Assembly (NCBI GenBank): GCA_964477035.1
Contig: CAYZCW010000002.1
Span: 351,206 to 415,205, forward strand
DNA from: SLSG01 sp964477035
GTDB lineage: Bacteria > Bacteroidota > Bacteroidia > Bacteroidales > UBA7960
Direction of reading: 5' to 3'
DNA length: 64,000 nt
Of this stretch, positions 51,246 to 59,907 are shown piece after piece. How positions within the stretch are numbered: the stretch's first letter is position 1; each line of letters opens with the position of its first letter. The notes under the pieces are model-generated. The model did not search any database. It was not told where the DNA came from and saw nothing but the letters and a program-made list of their open reading frames with translations. The translations under genes and the position numbers were made by a program.

Positions 51246-51926
51246 ATGTTGAAAGTCTATTGCGGAGAAGGGCTGGTCCGGTTCAGGCAGGCGACACTGC
51301 CTGGCAGCAGAACGGCCTGCCGGGAAAACAACCTGAAGGGCGTTCCCCTGCCCCATCCTCCCAATGAGGAGGGTTTGCAGGGTCCTGGTATTTTGTGGGA
51401 AAGGTTCCAGGAATGGGCCCGGAAAGGGGCAACGGGTGAGCTGGTGTTCGACTGCCCGGCCCCCGGTCAGGCCCTGAGGGGATTTGCCACGCAGTTTACC
51501 ATGGTGGAGGCGGCAGGCGGCCTGGTTCTGGATCACGCAGGAAGGATCATGATGATTCACCGCCAGGGAAAGTGGGACCTCCCAAAAGGGAAAATGGATC
51601 CCGGGGAGTCTCCGGCAGAAACGGCCATGCGGGAGGTCCGGGAGGAGTGTGGCATCGGCAGACTCACCATCAGCGCTCCCTTGCCGGACACCCTGCATGT
51701 TTATCCCGCCGGGGAAGCTCGCTGGATGATGAAAAAGACCCACTGGTTCCTGATGAGGAGCGACTGGCAAGGACAACCCAGGCCGCAGGCCGAGGAAGAC
51801 ATTGCCCGCGCGGAGTGGATCCCGCCCGAATCAGTCAATGAATTGCTGCCGGAGGCGTTCCGGTCGGTGGCCGACTTGCTTCACGCCACCTTGCCTGCCG
51901 GCGGAGCCGGATCGATTAAAAATTGA
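51246..51926 (+). CDS. Nudix hydrolase
   Basis: 226 residues. An N-terminal extension of ~85 residues precedes the Nudix domain, whose box begins GKMDPGESPAE and continues REVREECGI (consensus GX5EX7REUXEEXGU satisfied). FTMVEAAGGLVLDHAGRIMM starts the domain. Hydrolyses nucleoside diphosphate-type substrates; which one is unknown. It is divergent from pyrE and its end overlaps convergent coaD by 11 bp. Confidence 0.88.
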   Translation: MLKVYCGEGLVRFRQATLPGSRTACRENNLKGVPLPHPPNEEGLQGPGILWERFQEWARKGATGELVFDCPAPGQALRGFATQFTMVEAAGGLVLDHAGRIMMIHRQGKWDLPKGKMDPGESPAETAMREVREECGIGRLTISAPLPDTLHVYPAGEARWMMKKTHWFLMRSDWQGQPRPQAEEDIARAEWIPPESVNELLPEAFRSVADLLHATLPAGGAGSIKN

Positions 51927-52380
51927 AACGGACCTTGTCGGGAACAAAGGGGGAGGCATCCCCCCCGTTGCGGATGATGTCGCGCACGATGGAGGAATTC
52001 AGGGGCGTCAGCTCCGGGGTCGTCAGCAAAAAGACGGTTTCCAGGCCGGGCAGCATTTTTTTGTTCATCTGCCCGATGGAGCGCTCGAACTCGAAGTCGG
52101 CCGAAGTGCGCAGCCCCCTGAGTATGTATCGGATTCCATGGCTTCGGCAAAAATCCACCGTCAGCCCCTTGTACGTCACGACTTCCACCTCCGGGTGGTC
52201 AATGAAGACGTCGCGAATCCACTGAATGCGTTGTTCCAAAGGAAAAAAATAGGTCTTTTCCACGTTGGTGCCCACGGCCACCACGATCCTCTCAAACAAA
52301 GGAAGCGCTCTTTTGACAATGGATTCATGTCCCTTTGTGATCGGATCAAAGGATCCCGGGAATACCGCTGTTCTGTCCAT
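51916..52380 (-). CDS. coaD: Pantetheine-phosphate adenylyltransferase
   Basis: 154 residues. Nucleotidyl-transferase signature AVFPGSFDPITKGHESIV with the T/HxGH-type motif, YILRGLRTSADFEFER and the C-terminal NSSIVRDIIRNGGDAS. Fourth step of coenzyme A synthesis. Downstream of rsmD by 56 bp in the DUF3822-rsmD-coaD arrangement frequent in Bacteroidota. Confidence 0.95.
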   Translation of the reverse strand: MDRTAVFPGSFDPITKGHESIVKRALPLFERIVVAVGTNVEKTYFFPLEQRIQWIRDVFIDHPEVEVVTYKGLTVDFCRSHGIRYILRGLRTSADFEFERSIGQMNKKMLPGLETVFLLTTPELTPLNSSIVRDIIRNGGDASPFVPDKVRFNF

Positions 52381-52436
52381 GGCTGGTGTTCAAAGATGAG
52401 ATAATGTAAAGGTAGCAATTTCCCGCATGGGCCGGA

Positions 52437-52970
52437 TCATTCGCGAAAGAAACTGAAATGGACCCTGCCGTATTTTCGTTGCTCCACCAGGTGCGGATGG
52501 CCGACGAATTCCCTGCCCTCTCCGTGTTCCACCACGAGCCATCCATCCTCCGAGAGAATCTGCCTTTCGAAGACAAGGTCCGCAATCCGGCCCTTTTCCT
52601 GCATGTCATAAGGCGGATCTGCAAAAACCAGGTCCAGGCCCGGATGACAGAATCCCAGGAAACGGAAGGCCTCGGAACGCACGGCATGTAAATTGGACAG
52701 GTTCAGTTCCTCCGCCGTATTCTGAATGAACCGGATGCATGCGGGGTGTTTGTCCACGGCCACAACGGACAAAGCGCCCCGCGAAGCAAACTCAAAAGAT
52801 ATGCTGCCGGTTCCTGCAAAAAGGTCAAGCACCCGGATGGCTTCAAAATCGATGCGGTTGTTCAGCAGGTTGAACAAGGCCTCCTTGGCAAGATCGGTCG
52901 TCGGCCTGACCGGCAAGCGGGCAGGAGGCCTGAGGATCCTGCGTTTGTATCTGCCGCCGATTATCCGCAA
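52437..52970 (-). CDS. rsmD: 16S rRNA (guanine966-N2)-methyltransferase
   Basis: 177 residues. MRIIGGRYKRRILRPP start, RPTTDLAKEALFNLL, SAM motif VLDLFAGTGSISFEFASRG and catalytic FADPPYD. It methylates G966 of 16S rRNA. Its start overlaps the end of the DUF3822 gene by 10 bp. Confidence 0.93.
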   Translation of the reverse strand: MRIIGGRYKRRILRPPARLPVRPTTDLAKEALFNLLNNRIDFEAIRVLDLFAGTGSISFEFASRGALSVVAVDKHPACIRFIQNTAEELNLSNLHAVRSEAFRFLGFCHPGLDLVFADPPYDMQEKGRIADLVFERQILSEDGWLVVEHGEGREFVGHPHLVEQRKYGRVHFSFFRE

Positions 52971-53833
52971 AACGCCAAATTTAACAGGTTATAATGGGCA
53001 TGGTGTGGCAGTTCGTCGAAGCCCCGGCTGTAACGGTAGGCATCGTTGCGCCCAATGAAGTCCACCTTCCCCAGGTATCCGGACAGCATCCCGTATGGCT
53101 CTGAGTCCATACTCAGCTCCCCTGCAAGCAGGGTATTGAGTCGCTTGGGATCCATCTCAAACTGTTCCAGGACGTAAAACAGGAAATACATCAAGTCGTC
53201 AAAAATCCGGTAACTGAAGGCGTTGTAAAACACCAACCGGTTATTCTCCAGCAATATCAGATCAAAATACCCCCGCCGCACGTGGAGGATGAGATCCACT
53301 TTCAATGCCTCCATGCGCACATTTGCCAGCATGCTCTCAATCAACGCGCTGCCGGTGTTCCAGAGCCGGTGGCCGGGAAATGCATCGTCCAGCGTGTCAA
53401 GCAGGGACCCGGGAAGACTGTAGACCCCGAATCCCTGCAGGTTGTTCATGCGGTCGATCCGGATGGTGTGCCCCTCGGGCAGGCGGCAGCTGAACCGGTG
53501 GAGCAGCTCCTGATCGCCTTTGATGAACAACTCATTGGGCAAAAGGGTCAGCTGGCTGGTAAAACAGGAGACGGTGGTTTTGAGAAAGGGACGCCGCAGC
53601 AGGTCGCCGGCCTGCGGGTCATCCAGCAGGGAGCGCAGGACCCCTCCGGAACCGACCCGGCCCTCGGGGCTCTCTCCGGCAAGCAATACCTGGTAACTGA
53701 AAGAGGAAACATCCAGGATGGCAAAAGAAAATCCATCGGGCAGCAGCTCGATGGATAGTATTTGTTTGGCATCCGGACCCCTGGAAAAATCCTCGTCAAT
53801 GATACGAATGGCCTTCCCAAAGGTCTCAGGCAT
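52961..53833 (-). CDS. DUF3822-family protein
   Basis: 290 residues with an actin-like (ASKHA) look: SIELLPDGFSFAILDVSSFS in the N-terminal half and VDLILHVRRGYFDLILLENN in the second. The position directly upstream of rsmD and coaD is the standard place of DUF3822 in Bacteroidota. Function unknown. 15 bp downstream of the preceding membrane-anchored gene. Confidence 0.82.
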   Translation of the reverse strand: MPETFGKAIRIIDEDFSRGPDAKQILSIELLPDGFSFAILDVSSFSYQVLLAGESPEGRVGSGGVLRSLLDDPQAGDLLRRPFLKTTVSCFTSQLTLLPNELFIKGDQELLHRFSCRLPEGHTIRIDRMNNLQGFGVYSLPGSLLDTLDDAFPGHRLWNTGSALIESMLANVRMEALKVDLILHVRRGYFDLILLENNRLVFYNAFSYRIFDDLMYFLFYVLEQFEMDPKRLNTLLAGELSMDSEPYGMLSGYLGKVDFIGRNDAYRYSRGFDELPHHAHYNLLNLAFCG

Positions 53834-53848
53834 GGCAGGAAAAGCTTG

Positions 53849-54433
53849 TTATTCCCAGTTGCCGTCGATGGAGGCCTCAACCAGCGACCCCACTTTCAGC
53901 ATTTCGCGGGTGTAAAAAACCCGCCAGTTATCCAGGTCTGCCAGGTAATGCTCCGGTACGGTGAAGGCTTCAAAAACGGGAAGGTTGACCAGCCCCCTCT
54001 CAATGATCCCGGCCTCCATGGTAAAACGCTTGCCCCCGCTGAAGGGCACATAGCCAATGGAGTCGATTGCATAACGGGCTCTTGTCAAGAGGCTATCGCT
54101 GGCCGGAATCCACATGGTGTCCCTGCGGACAAGGCCCAGGCGCACGGCCTCGGTCTCGGTCAGGGTGTCGGGAACGGTTCCTATGGCCATGATGAGGGGC
54201 AGGGAGTCGTTTTTGACAAACAATGCCAGGGAATCCAGGTCCCCGTTGAACTTGTTGTACCGCGACCGGTGGGCCACCTGAACGGACCGTATATCCCTCA
54301 GCCTCTGAATGATCATGGCCTCCCTGCGGGCGACTTCCTGGTTGAAACGCACCGGTTCCATGATGCTTTCATAGATCAGATAAACAAGTACCACGATCAC
54401 GATGGCCAAACCCAATTGAATAACTGTTTTCAT
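53849..54433 (-). CDS. Membrane-anchored protein of unknown function
   Basis: 194 residues. One N-terminal transmembrane helix (about 5-22), a following helix with RFNQEVARREAMIIQRLRDI, then an extracytoplasmic domain with LVKNDSLPL-like text (LFVKNDSLPLIM) and PVFEAFTVPEHYLADLDNW. I know no family function. Likely first gene of the transcript leading to DUF3822-rsmD-coaD, and so perhaps linked to envelope or ribosome functions; that is inference only. Confidence 0.72.
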   Translation of the reverse strand: MKTVIQLGLAIVIVVLVYLIYESIMEPVRFNQEVARREAMIIQRLRDIRSVQVAHRSRYNKFNGDLDSLALFVKNDSLPLIMAIGTVPDTLTETEAVRLGLVRRDTMWIPASDSLLTRARYAIDSIGYVPFSGGKRFTMEAGIIERGLVNLPVFEAFTVPEHYLADLDNWRVFYTREMLKVGSLVEASIDGNWE

Positions 54434-54636
54434 TTTTTATGTTTTAATTTCAGATTCGCCTCAGCAATACAACTGCAAATATTCAACTTTTTTTTGAAAC
54501 TGGGGCTATTTTGCAAACATTTTTAAAAATCCGCCGGCCCCTCCCCTTCCCTTCATTTTCCCTGCCCACCCTGACATTGGGGGCTCAGGGCCCATCGATT
54601 TTATATGGACCGGGGGGGGCTGCACAGGCCGGTTGT

Positions 54637-57515
54637 TTACTGGAATGTGCGGTCCAGGTGGTGGGTCTGTCTGGTGAGTTTAAGATCCTGCAATACAGAT
54701 GATTTTACCCGGATTGTAAAGTTATAGCTTCGCATGAAGCCAAACGGGATCCAGTTGAAGGTCATTTCCCAGCAATGCAGGTCGCGGTACACGTCGACCG
54801 ATGTATAGGTCACTTCCTTCTGCTTGAAGTCATAACCCGACCGAAAGCCCACGCGCCATTTGGGGGTCAGGCTGACACTGCCCGACACGCTGAGNNNNNN
54901 NNNNNNNNNNNNNNNNNNNNNNNNNNNNNNNNNNNNNNNNNNNNNNNNNNNNNNNNNNNNNNNNNNNNNNNNNNNNNNNNNNNNNNNNNNNNNNACCGAA
55001 AGCCCACGCGCCATTTGGGGGTCAGGCTGACACTGCCCGACACGCTGAGGTTCTGAATCACATCCCTGTTGAACCGCCTGTCAACCGGCTGGTAACGGGA
55101 ATCGTACCGGAATGAGTAACTCAGGTTGACCGACCAGGGAACCGAATAGTCGGGCCCCTCCGCCTGGCTGACCGGATCGGGCGGCAGGGGTTCCCCCGGT
55201 ATCGGATCGGCAGGGGGATCCTGTATGCCTTCCATGCCCATGCCGGGCGGATCGGCAAAGCCGGGCGGGCCGCCAGGGCTGCCTGCCTGCCGGCCATCCT
55301 GTCCCCCGCCATTGCGTGAGCCAAAACTGTAGTTCAGGGCAAACGACCAGGAGGTGTTGTTCAGCTGCAGCCATTTATCGCCATCCTTCCAAAGGTAGCG
55401 GTCGATGTATTGTCCCCTTTCATCCCTCGCATACAGGGTAAAGGAACTGGAATAGTTGATGTTCAAATCCCCGAACAACCTGGTCCGGCCGCTGATGCGG
55501 AAATCGGACCAGTTCAGGGAATCCCTGGCCATGTCATACCCCCCGGTGATGGTCAGGTTGTCGATCAGGGCGATCTTGCGATCCCCTGTAATGGTGTCAT
55601 TGCGGTCCCGCACCTTCATCTCCAGGTTGTTGGTGATGGTGAAACCGATGTTTCCCGAACGGTTCGCCGCCGGGCCCGAATACAGCCCCCCTTCAAAAAT
55701 GGAATACCGCACCTCCCGGTCGTCCACGGGATTGTAATAGCTCTGGTAATAGCCCCAGAACGGGTCCGCAAAGTCCGGACGGAAAGACAGGTTCACGCTG
55801 GGACTGATCACATGACGCAGGGCCGTCACGGGCCCCCTTCGAAACTGCATCATGCCGTAAAGCCGCGTACTGATCCCGGTCGAAAAATTGAAATCCCTCG
55901 CTGCACGGAAGCCCGGGATGGTGTCGATCCGTTCCCTTCCGTAGATGGTGTCCCCCGATGCCACGCGGAAAGCGTTCTCGTCCCACGACTTCTCTATGGT
56001 CTGAAAATACCAGCGCTCGTTGTAATTGATGCTGGTACTCAGATTGAAATGGCTCAGCACCTGGGTGGAGTGGGATATGGGAATCACGTGGTTGACGCCA
56101 TTGCGCAAGCGGGACCAGGTCTCGCGTTCGAACAGGAGGCTGTCGGTGGTGCGCAGCTCGTTGCGGGCGTTCATGGTGTAAGACATGCTGATGTCCTCAT
56201 ACCACCGGGCGGGCCCCGCCCTCTGCGCCCGCCGCAGGGGATAGAAGCGGTTGACGCTGAAGGCCAGCTCGGGCAGGCTCAGGTCGACCGAGCGGTTGAT
56301 GGTGTTCTGGCTGTGGCGGGCGTTGGCAGAAAAATTGTATTTCCCGGCCCAGGAGGCCGTGTAGGAAATATTGGAGGAGAAGGTATTGGTCAGGTAGTCC
56401 TGCCCGGAGGTGGGGTTGAAGCGGTTTGCCTGGGAGCTTCCCGCATTGACGCTGGCCCGGAACCGGCTGTTGGGCCGGGCCTTGGGATCCTGGTCATGGT
56501 TCCATACGATCCGGAAGTCACGCTGCCTGGAGTAATCCGGCAGGTCCCTCTCCCCCCTGACGTTGATGGCGTAGCTCAGGTTCAGTCCCCCGCTGTACCG
56601 GTAACGCACGCGGTAATTGGAGCCCAGGCGCACCCCCCAGGAGCCGCGTGAATAGACATCCCCCCGGAGGGACAGGTCCAGGTAATCGTTAATCCCCCAG
56701 TAGAAGCCGCCGTCCTGCAGGTAAAAACCGCGTTCCGCACTCTCCCCGTAGGATGGCATCAGGATCCCGGAGGCCTGCCCCCTTTTATTGGGGAAGAAGC
56801 CAAAGGGAAGGAACAGGGGCATGGGCACCCCTTCGATCACCAGGTAGGCCACGCTGGAAATGATCTTGTCGTCGGGGATCAGCTTGGCCTTGCGGAAGGC
56901 GATGTGGAAATGGGGATCGGGATCATCGCAGGTGGTGTATTTCCCCTCCTGCACATGCACCACCCTGTCCGGCTGTATCTTGACAATGCCCCCGTGTACA
57001 AAGCCGTCTGCCTCCTCGGTGATCACCTGGACCGTGCGGCCCCGCTTGGTTTCAAAATTGTATCGAAGCTCCCTGGACTGGAAGCTCTGCTCCCCTTCCT
57101 CGAACACCGGGTTGCCCTGCAACACCCCGAGGGAGTCAGGCATCCCCATGGCAAACAATTCGTTTCTCCTGAAGTCGATCTCCACGAATGCCGCCTGCAG
57201 GTGAATCTGCCCGTACCTCAGGTCCGCCTCCCCGTACAGCAGGACTTTCTGGTTCCGGACATCAAAAAAAATGGAATCAGCCGCACTATAATCCACCCTG
57301 GCATCCAGGATCATCCCGGAGCCCGTTTGACGTTCAGGAGTGGCTTCCAGGGTATCGGCCGGCATAAACACCGGTCCGGCGGGTCCCGGAATCGTGTCCG
57401 GGCGAACAAGCGTGTCAGGCGGCAGGGGAGCCGGCACCTGCGCCATTATACCCACACCCGAAAACAAGGCGGCAGCCAGCAGGGTGGCAATCCTGGATCC
57501 GAATTTTGTGGGCAA
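54637..57515 (-). CDS. lptD: LPS-assembly protein LptD-like outer-membrane protein (interrupted by a false gap)
   Basis: After removal of the 100 N and one copy of the flanking 55-bp duplication, the gene reads as one frame of 907 residues. Signal peptide to about residue 25, then an OstA/LptA-like N-terminal domain (ARVDYSAADSIFFDVRNQKV, YGEADLRYGQIHLQAAF) and GKYTTCDDPDPHFHI. The C-terminal beta-barrel has many alternating strands and a Gly/Pro-rich loop (residues ~770-800). Family role: insert lipopolysaccharide into the outer leaflet. The ATG at 57515 is about 70 bp downstream of a candidate -7 box. Divergent from the amidase gene. Confidence 0.9.
54840..54894 (-). repeat. 55-bp contig-end duplication, left copy
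   Basis: Identical to 54995-55049, on the other side of the N-run. Exactly 55 bases, matching a k-mer overlap left unmerged by the assembler. Confidence 0.9.
54895..54994. other. False assembly gap (100 N) inside lptD
   Basis: The flanks overlap by 55 identical bases, so the two contigs abut; removing 155 bp restores the reading frame (2724 bp, 908 codons). Confidence 0.92.
54995..55049 (-). repeat. 55-bp contig-end duplication, right copy
   Basis: Second copy of the 55-bp overlap. It encodes the same residues (LSVSGSVSLTPKWRVGF) as the left copy. Confidence 0.9.
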
Positions 57516-57528
57516 AGTGATTTAATGT

Positions 57529-57536
57529 TATTTTTG
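57529..57536 (+). promoter_or_regulatory. Candidate -7 promoter element for the amidase operon
   Basis: TATTTTTG matches TAnnTTTG, 77 bp before the GTG at 57614. Confidence 0.45.
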
Positions 57537-57584
57537 TATACTATCCGACGGGTATTTCGTTCTATATGCGGCACCCTGTCGGAG

Positions 57585-57592
57585 CAAAACTA
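57585..57592 (-). promoter_or_regulatory. Candidate -7 promoter element for lptD
   Basis: TAGTTTTG on the minus strand matches TAnnTTTG, 69 bp before the lptD ATG. It faces the + strand promoter at 57529, so 5' leaders would overlap. Confidence 0.45.
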
Positions 57593-57613
57593 CGCAAAAT
57601 AGGCATATTATAA

Positions 57614-58891
57614 GTGAAACGGCTCATTCTATTTTTTGGTATCCTTCCCTTGCTGGCCCTGCTTCCCGGGCCTGTGCAGGCCGACCGCGCGGGCTTTGTC
57701 AACACGGTCGTGATCGACCCCGGGCACGGGGGCAAGGTACCCGGTGCGGTGGGCCGCCGCTCCCTGGAAAAGGACATCGCGCTGGCCATCTCCCTGAAGC
57801 TGGGTCAATACATCGAGGAGAACCTGCCCGACGTGAAGGTGATCTACACCCGGAACACCGATGTGGACGTCCCCCTTCACCAGCGTGCCAGGATCGCCAA
57901 CGAAAACCATGCCGACCTGTTCATCTCCATCCATTGCAACAGCACCCGCAACAGCTCTGCCATCGGGACGGAGACCTTCGTCATGGGACTGCACCGCAGC
58001 CAGGCCAACCTGGAGGTGGCCCGCAAGGAGAACGCCGCCATCCTGTACGAGGAGGATTACCTGGAAACCTACGACGGTTTCGACCCGAACTCCCCCGAAG
58101 CCAACATCATCTTTACCCTCTACCAGAATGCTTACCTGGACCAGAGCCTGGCCATGGCCTCCCTGGTGCAGGACCAGTTCCGCGAACGGGCCCGCCGGGT
58201 CGACCGCGGGGTGAAGCAGGCCGGGTTCCTGGTGTTGTACCAGGTCACCATGCCCGGCATCCTGGTGGAGACCGGTTTCATCAGCAATCCCCGGGAGGAG
58301 GAGTACCTGATGTCGGAGACCGGCCAGACCCACATTGCCTCGGCCATATTCAGGGCATTCCGGGAGTACAAAACCCGGCAGGACGCCCTGGCGGCAGCCA
58401 GGCAGCCCAACCGGACGGATCGGCCGGCCGACGGACAACAAGGAACGGCCCGGCAAGGATCGGAAGGGACGGCATCCCGGTCCGCAGGGCAGGGATCCTC
58501 AGCTGTGGACCGGTCTGACGCCGGGGCGGGGGAGGGAGAACATGCCGGAATGGCTGCCGCAACGATTGCCACGGGGGAGGCGCCTTCCACAACGCCCGCA
58601 GCCGGGGCACAGCGCATAGAATTCAGGGTGCAGTTCATGTCGACCAGTGACGAGCGGCCATTGGACGGGCCCGAGTTCGCCGGTCTGGAAGGGGTCGGCA
58701 TGTACCATCACGAAGGGCTTTACAAATACACCCTGGGCAATGAATCCAGCCTCGAGGCGGCGGCAGCCATTCAACGCCGTCTGCAGGAAGCGGGCTACCG
58801 GGATGCCTTTGTGGTGGCGTTTGTCAATGATGAGCGCATCTCCCCGGCCGAAGCCACCCGCCTGATCAGCCAACAGGGCGGAGGACATTAA
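57614..58891 (+). CDS. N-acetylmuramoyl-L-alanine amidase with SPOR-like C-terminus
   Basis: 425 residues from a GTG start. Signal peptide (1-23). Amidase_3 domain with zinc ligands in VVIDPGHGG (His38), the Glu in RSLEKDIALA, FISIHCN and the catalytic Glu in ILVETGFISN. A low-complexity Ala/Gly/Thr linker (residues ~265-330) joins a C-terminal SPOR-like domain (about 340-420: FRVQFMSTSDERPL, AIQRRLQEAGYRDAFVVAFV). It cleaves the stem peptide from glycan in the periplasm, probably targeted to the division site by the SPOR domain. Followed by mlaD and dacB. Confidence 0.93.
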   Translation: MKRLILFFGILPLLALLPGPVQADRAGFVNTVVIDPGHGGKVPGAVGRRSLEKDIALAISLKLGQYIEENLPDVKVIYTRNTDVDVPLHQRARIANENHADLFISIHCNSTRNSSAIGTETFVMGLHRSQANLEVARKENAAILYEEDYLETYDGFDPNSPEANIIFTLYQNAYLDQSLAMASLVQDQFRERARRVDRGVKQAGFLVLYQVTMPGILVETGFISNPREEEYLMSETGQTHIASAIFRAFREYKTRQDALAAARQPNRTDRPADGQQGTARQGSEGTASRSAGQGSSAVDRSDAGAGEGEHAGMAAATIATGEAPSTTPAAGAQRIEFRVQFMSTSDERPLDGPEFAGLEGVGMYHHEGLYKYTLGNESSLEAAAAIQRRLQEAGYRDAFVVAFVNDERISPAEATRLISQQGGGH

Positions 58892-58912
58892 CCTTTGATA
58901 AAAACGACTGCA

Positions 58913-59812
58913 TTGAAAATCAACAGGGAAATACAACTGGGCCTGCTGGCCGTGGCGACCATCGCCTTGTTCATTTGGGGCTTCAACTACCTGAAAGGCA
59001 GGGATATACTTCGCAAACACCAGGGCTTCTTCGTGGTCTACGACCAGGTGACCGGGTTGATCGAGTCCAACCCGGTATCCCTGAACGGCGTGGCCATTGG
59101 ACAGGTCCGGCGCATCAGCTTCCACCCGGACCAAAGCGGCAGGATCGTGGTCGAATGCCTCATCAGCAGCCAGGTAAACATCCCCGGCAATTCCGTGGCG
59201 CACCTGGCTTCCTCCGGCCTGATCGGGGGAAAGGAGGTCATCATCAGGCTGGGAGATGCCCCCACCCTGCTGCAGGACGGGGATACCCTGGCCGGGGTGT
59301 ACCAGCCCGACCTGCAGGACGAGCTGATCGGACAGCTGATGCCGGTCAAGGAACAGGCCGAAGCCCTGATCGCCCGGATGGATACTGTATTGAAGGCAGT
59401 TTCTGAGATTCTCGACCCCGAGGCCCGTGGCCACATCGCCCACAGCCTGGCCAGGCTGTCTGCCACCATGGACCAGCTGGAACGGAGCAGCCGGACCCTG
59501 GAAGGCATCATGGAACAGGAATCAGGGCGACTGGCCGGCATCCTGGAGCAGGCGGCAACCATCACGGCCAACCTCCAAATGCTCAGTGACACGATGGCGG
59601 CCCACACCATCCACCAGGCCAATGCCTCCCTGGAGTCCCTCAACAGGACCCTGCAGCGCATCGAGGGCGGGGAGGGCAGCCTGGGGCTGTTGCTCGCGGA
59701 CACCGCCCTTTACCGCAACCTGGAGGCCTCCTCCCGGGAGCTCGAGCTGTTGCTGGAAGACGTCCGCAACAACCCCAAAAGGTATTTCTCCATCTCGGTA
59801 TTCGGGAGGTAG
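58913..59812 (+). CDS. MCE/MlaD-domain protein
   Basis: 299 residues from the TTG at 58913 (LKINREIQLGLLAVATIALF); a TTG at 58895 is the alternative, and no ATG fits. One N-terminal membrane helix, then the MCE domain (VVYDQVTGLIESNPVSLNGV, IGQVRRISFHP, SSGLIGGKEVIIRLG) and a long helical C-terminal part (residues ~140-285) that could form the trans-periplasmic needle of phospholipid transporters. Partners MlaE and MlaF are not here. Twenty-one bases after the amidase stop. Confidence 0.88.
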   Translation: MKINREIQLGLLAVATIALFIWGFNYLKGRDILRKHQGFFVVYDQVTGLIESNPVSLNGVAIGQVRRISFHPDQSGRIVVECLISSQVNIPGNSVAHLASSGLIGGKEVIIRLGDAPTLLQDGDTLAGVYQPDLQDELIGQLMPVKEQAEALIARMDTVLKAVSEILDPEARGHIAHSLARLSATMDQLERSSRTLEGIMEQESGRLAGILEQAATITANLQMLSDTMAAHTIHQANASLESLNRTLQRIEGGEGSLGLLLADTALYRNLEASSRELELLLEDVRNNPKRYFSISVFGR

Positions 59813-59907
59813 GCGCCGGCGGATAGCACCACAGTCTAAGGTCTGCAGAGCACCTTTCGCTCAACCGCCTTTAAACCAGGCCCCCATGCCGTTCAAACCC
59901 ACCCAGG

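Noticed and set aside
54511..54702. 63-codon plus-strand frame downstream of lptD
   Set aside because: No motif, overlaps the lptD 3' end on the other strand and has no promoter-like signal.
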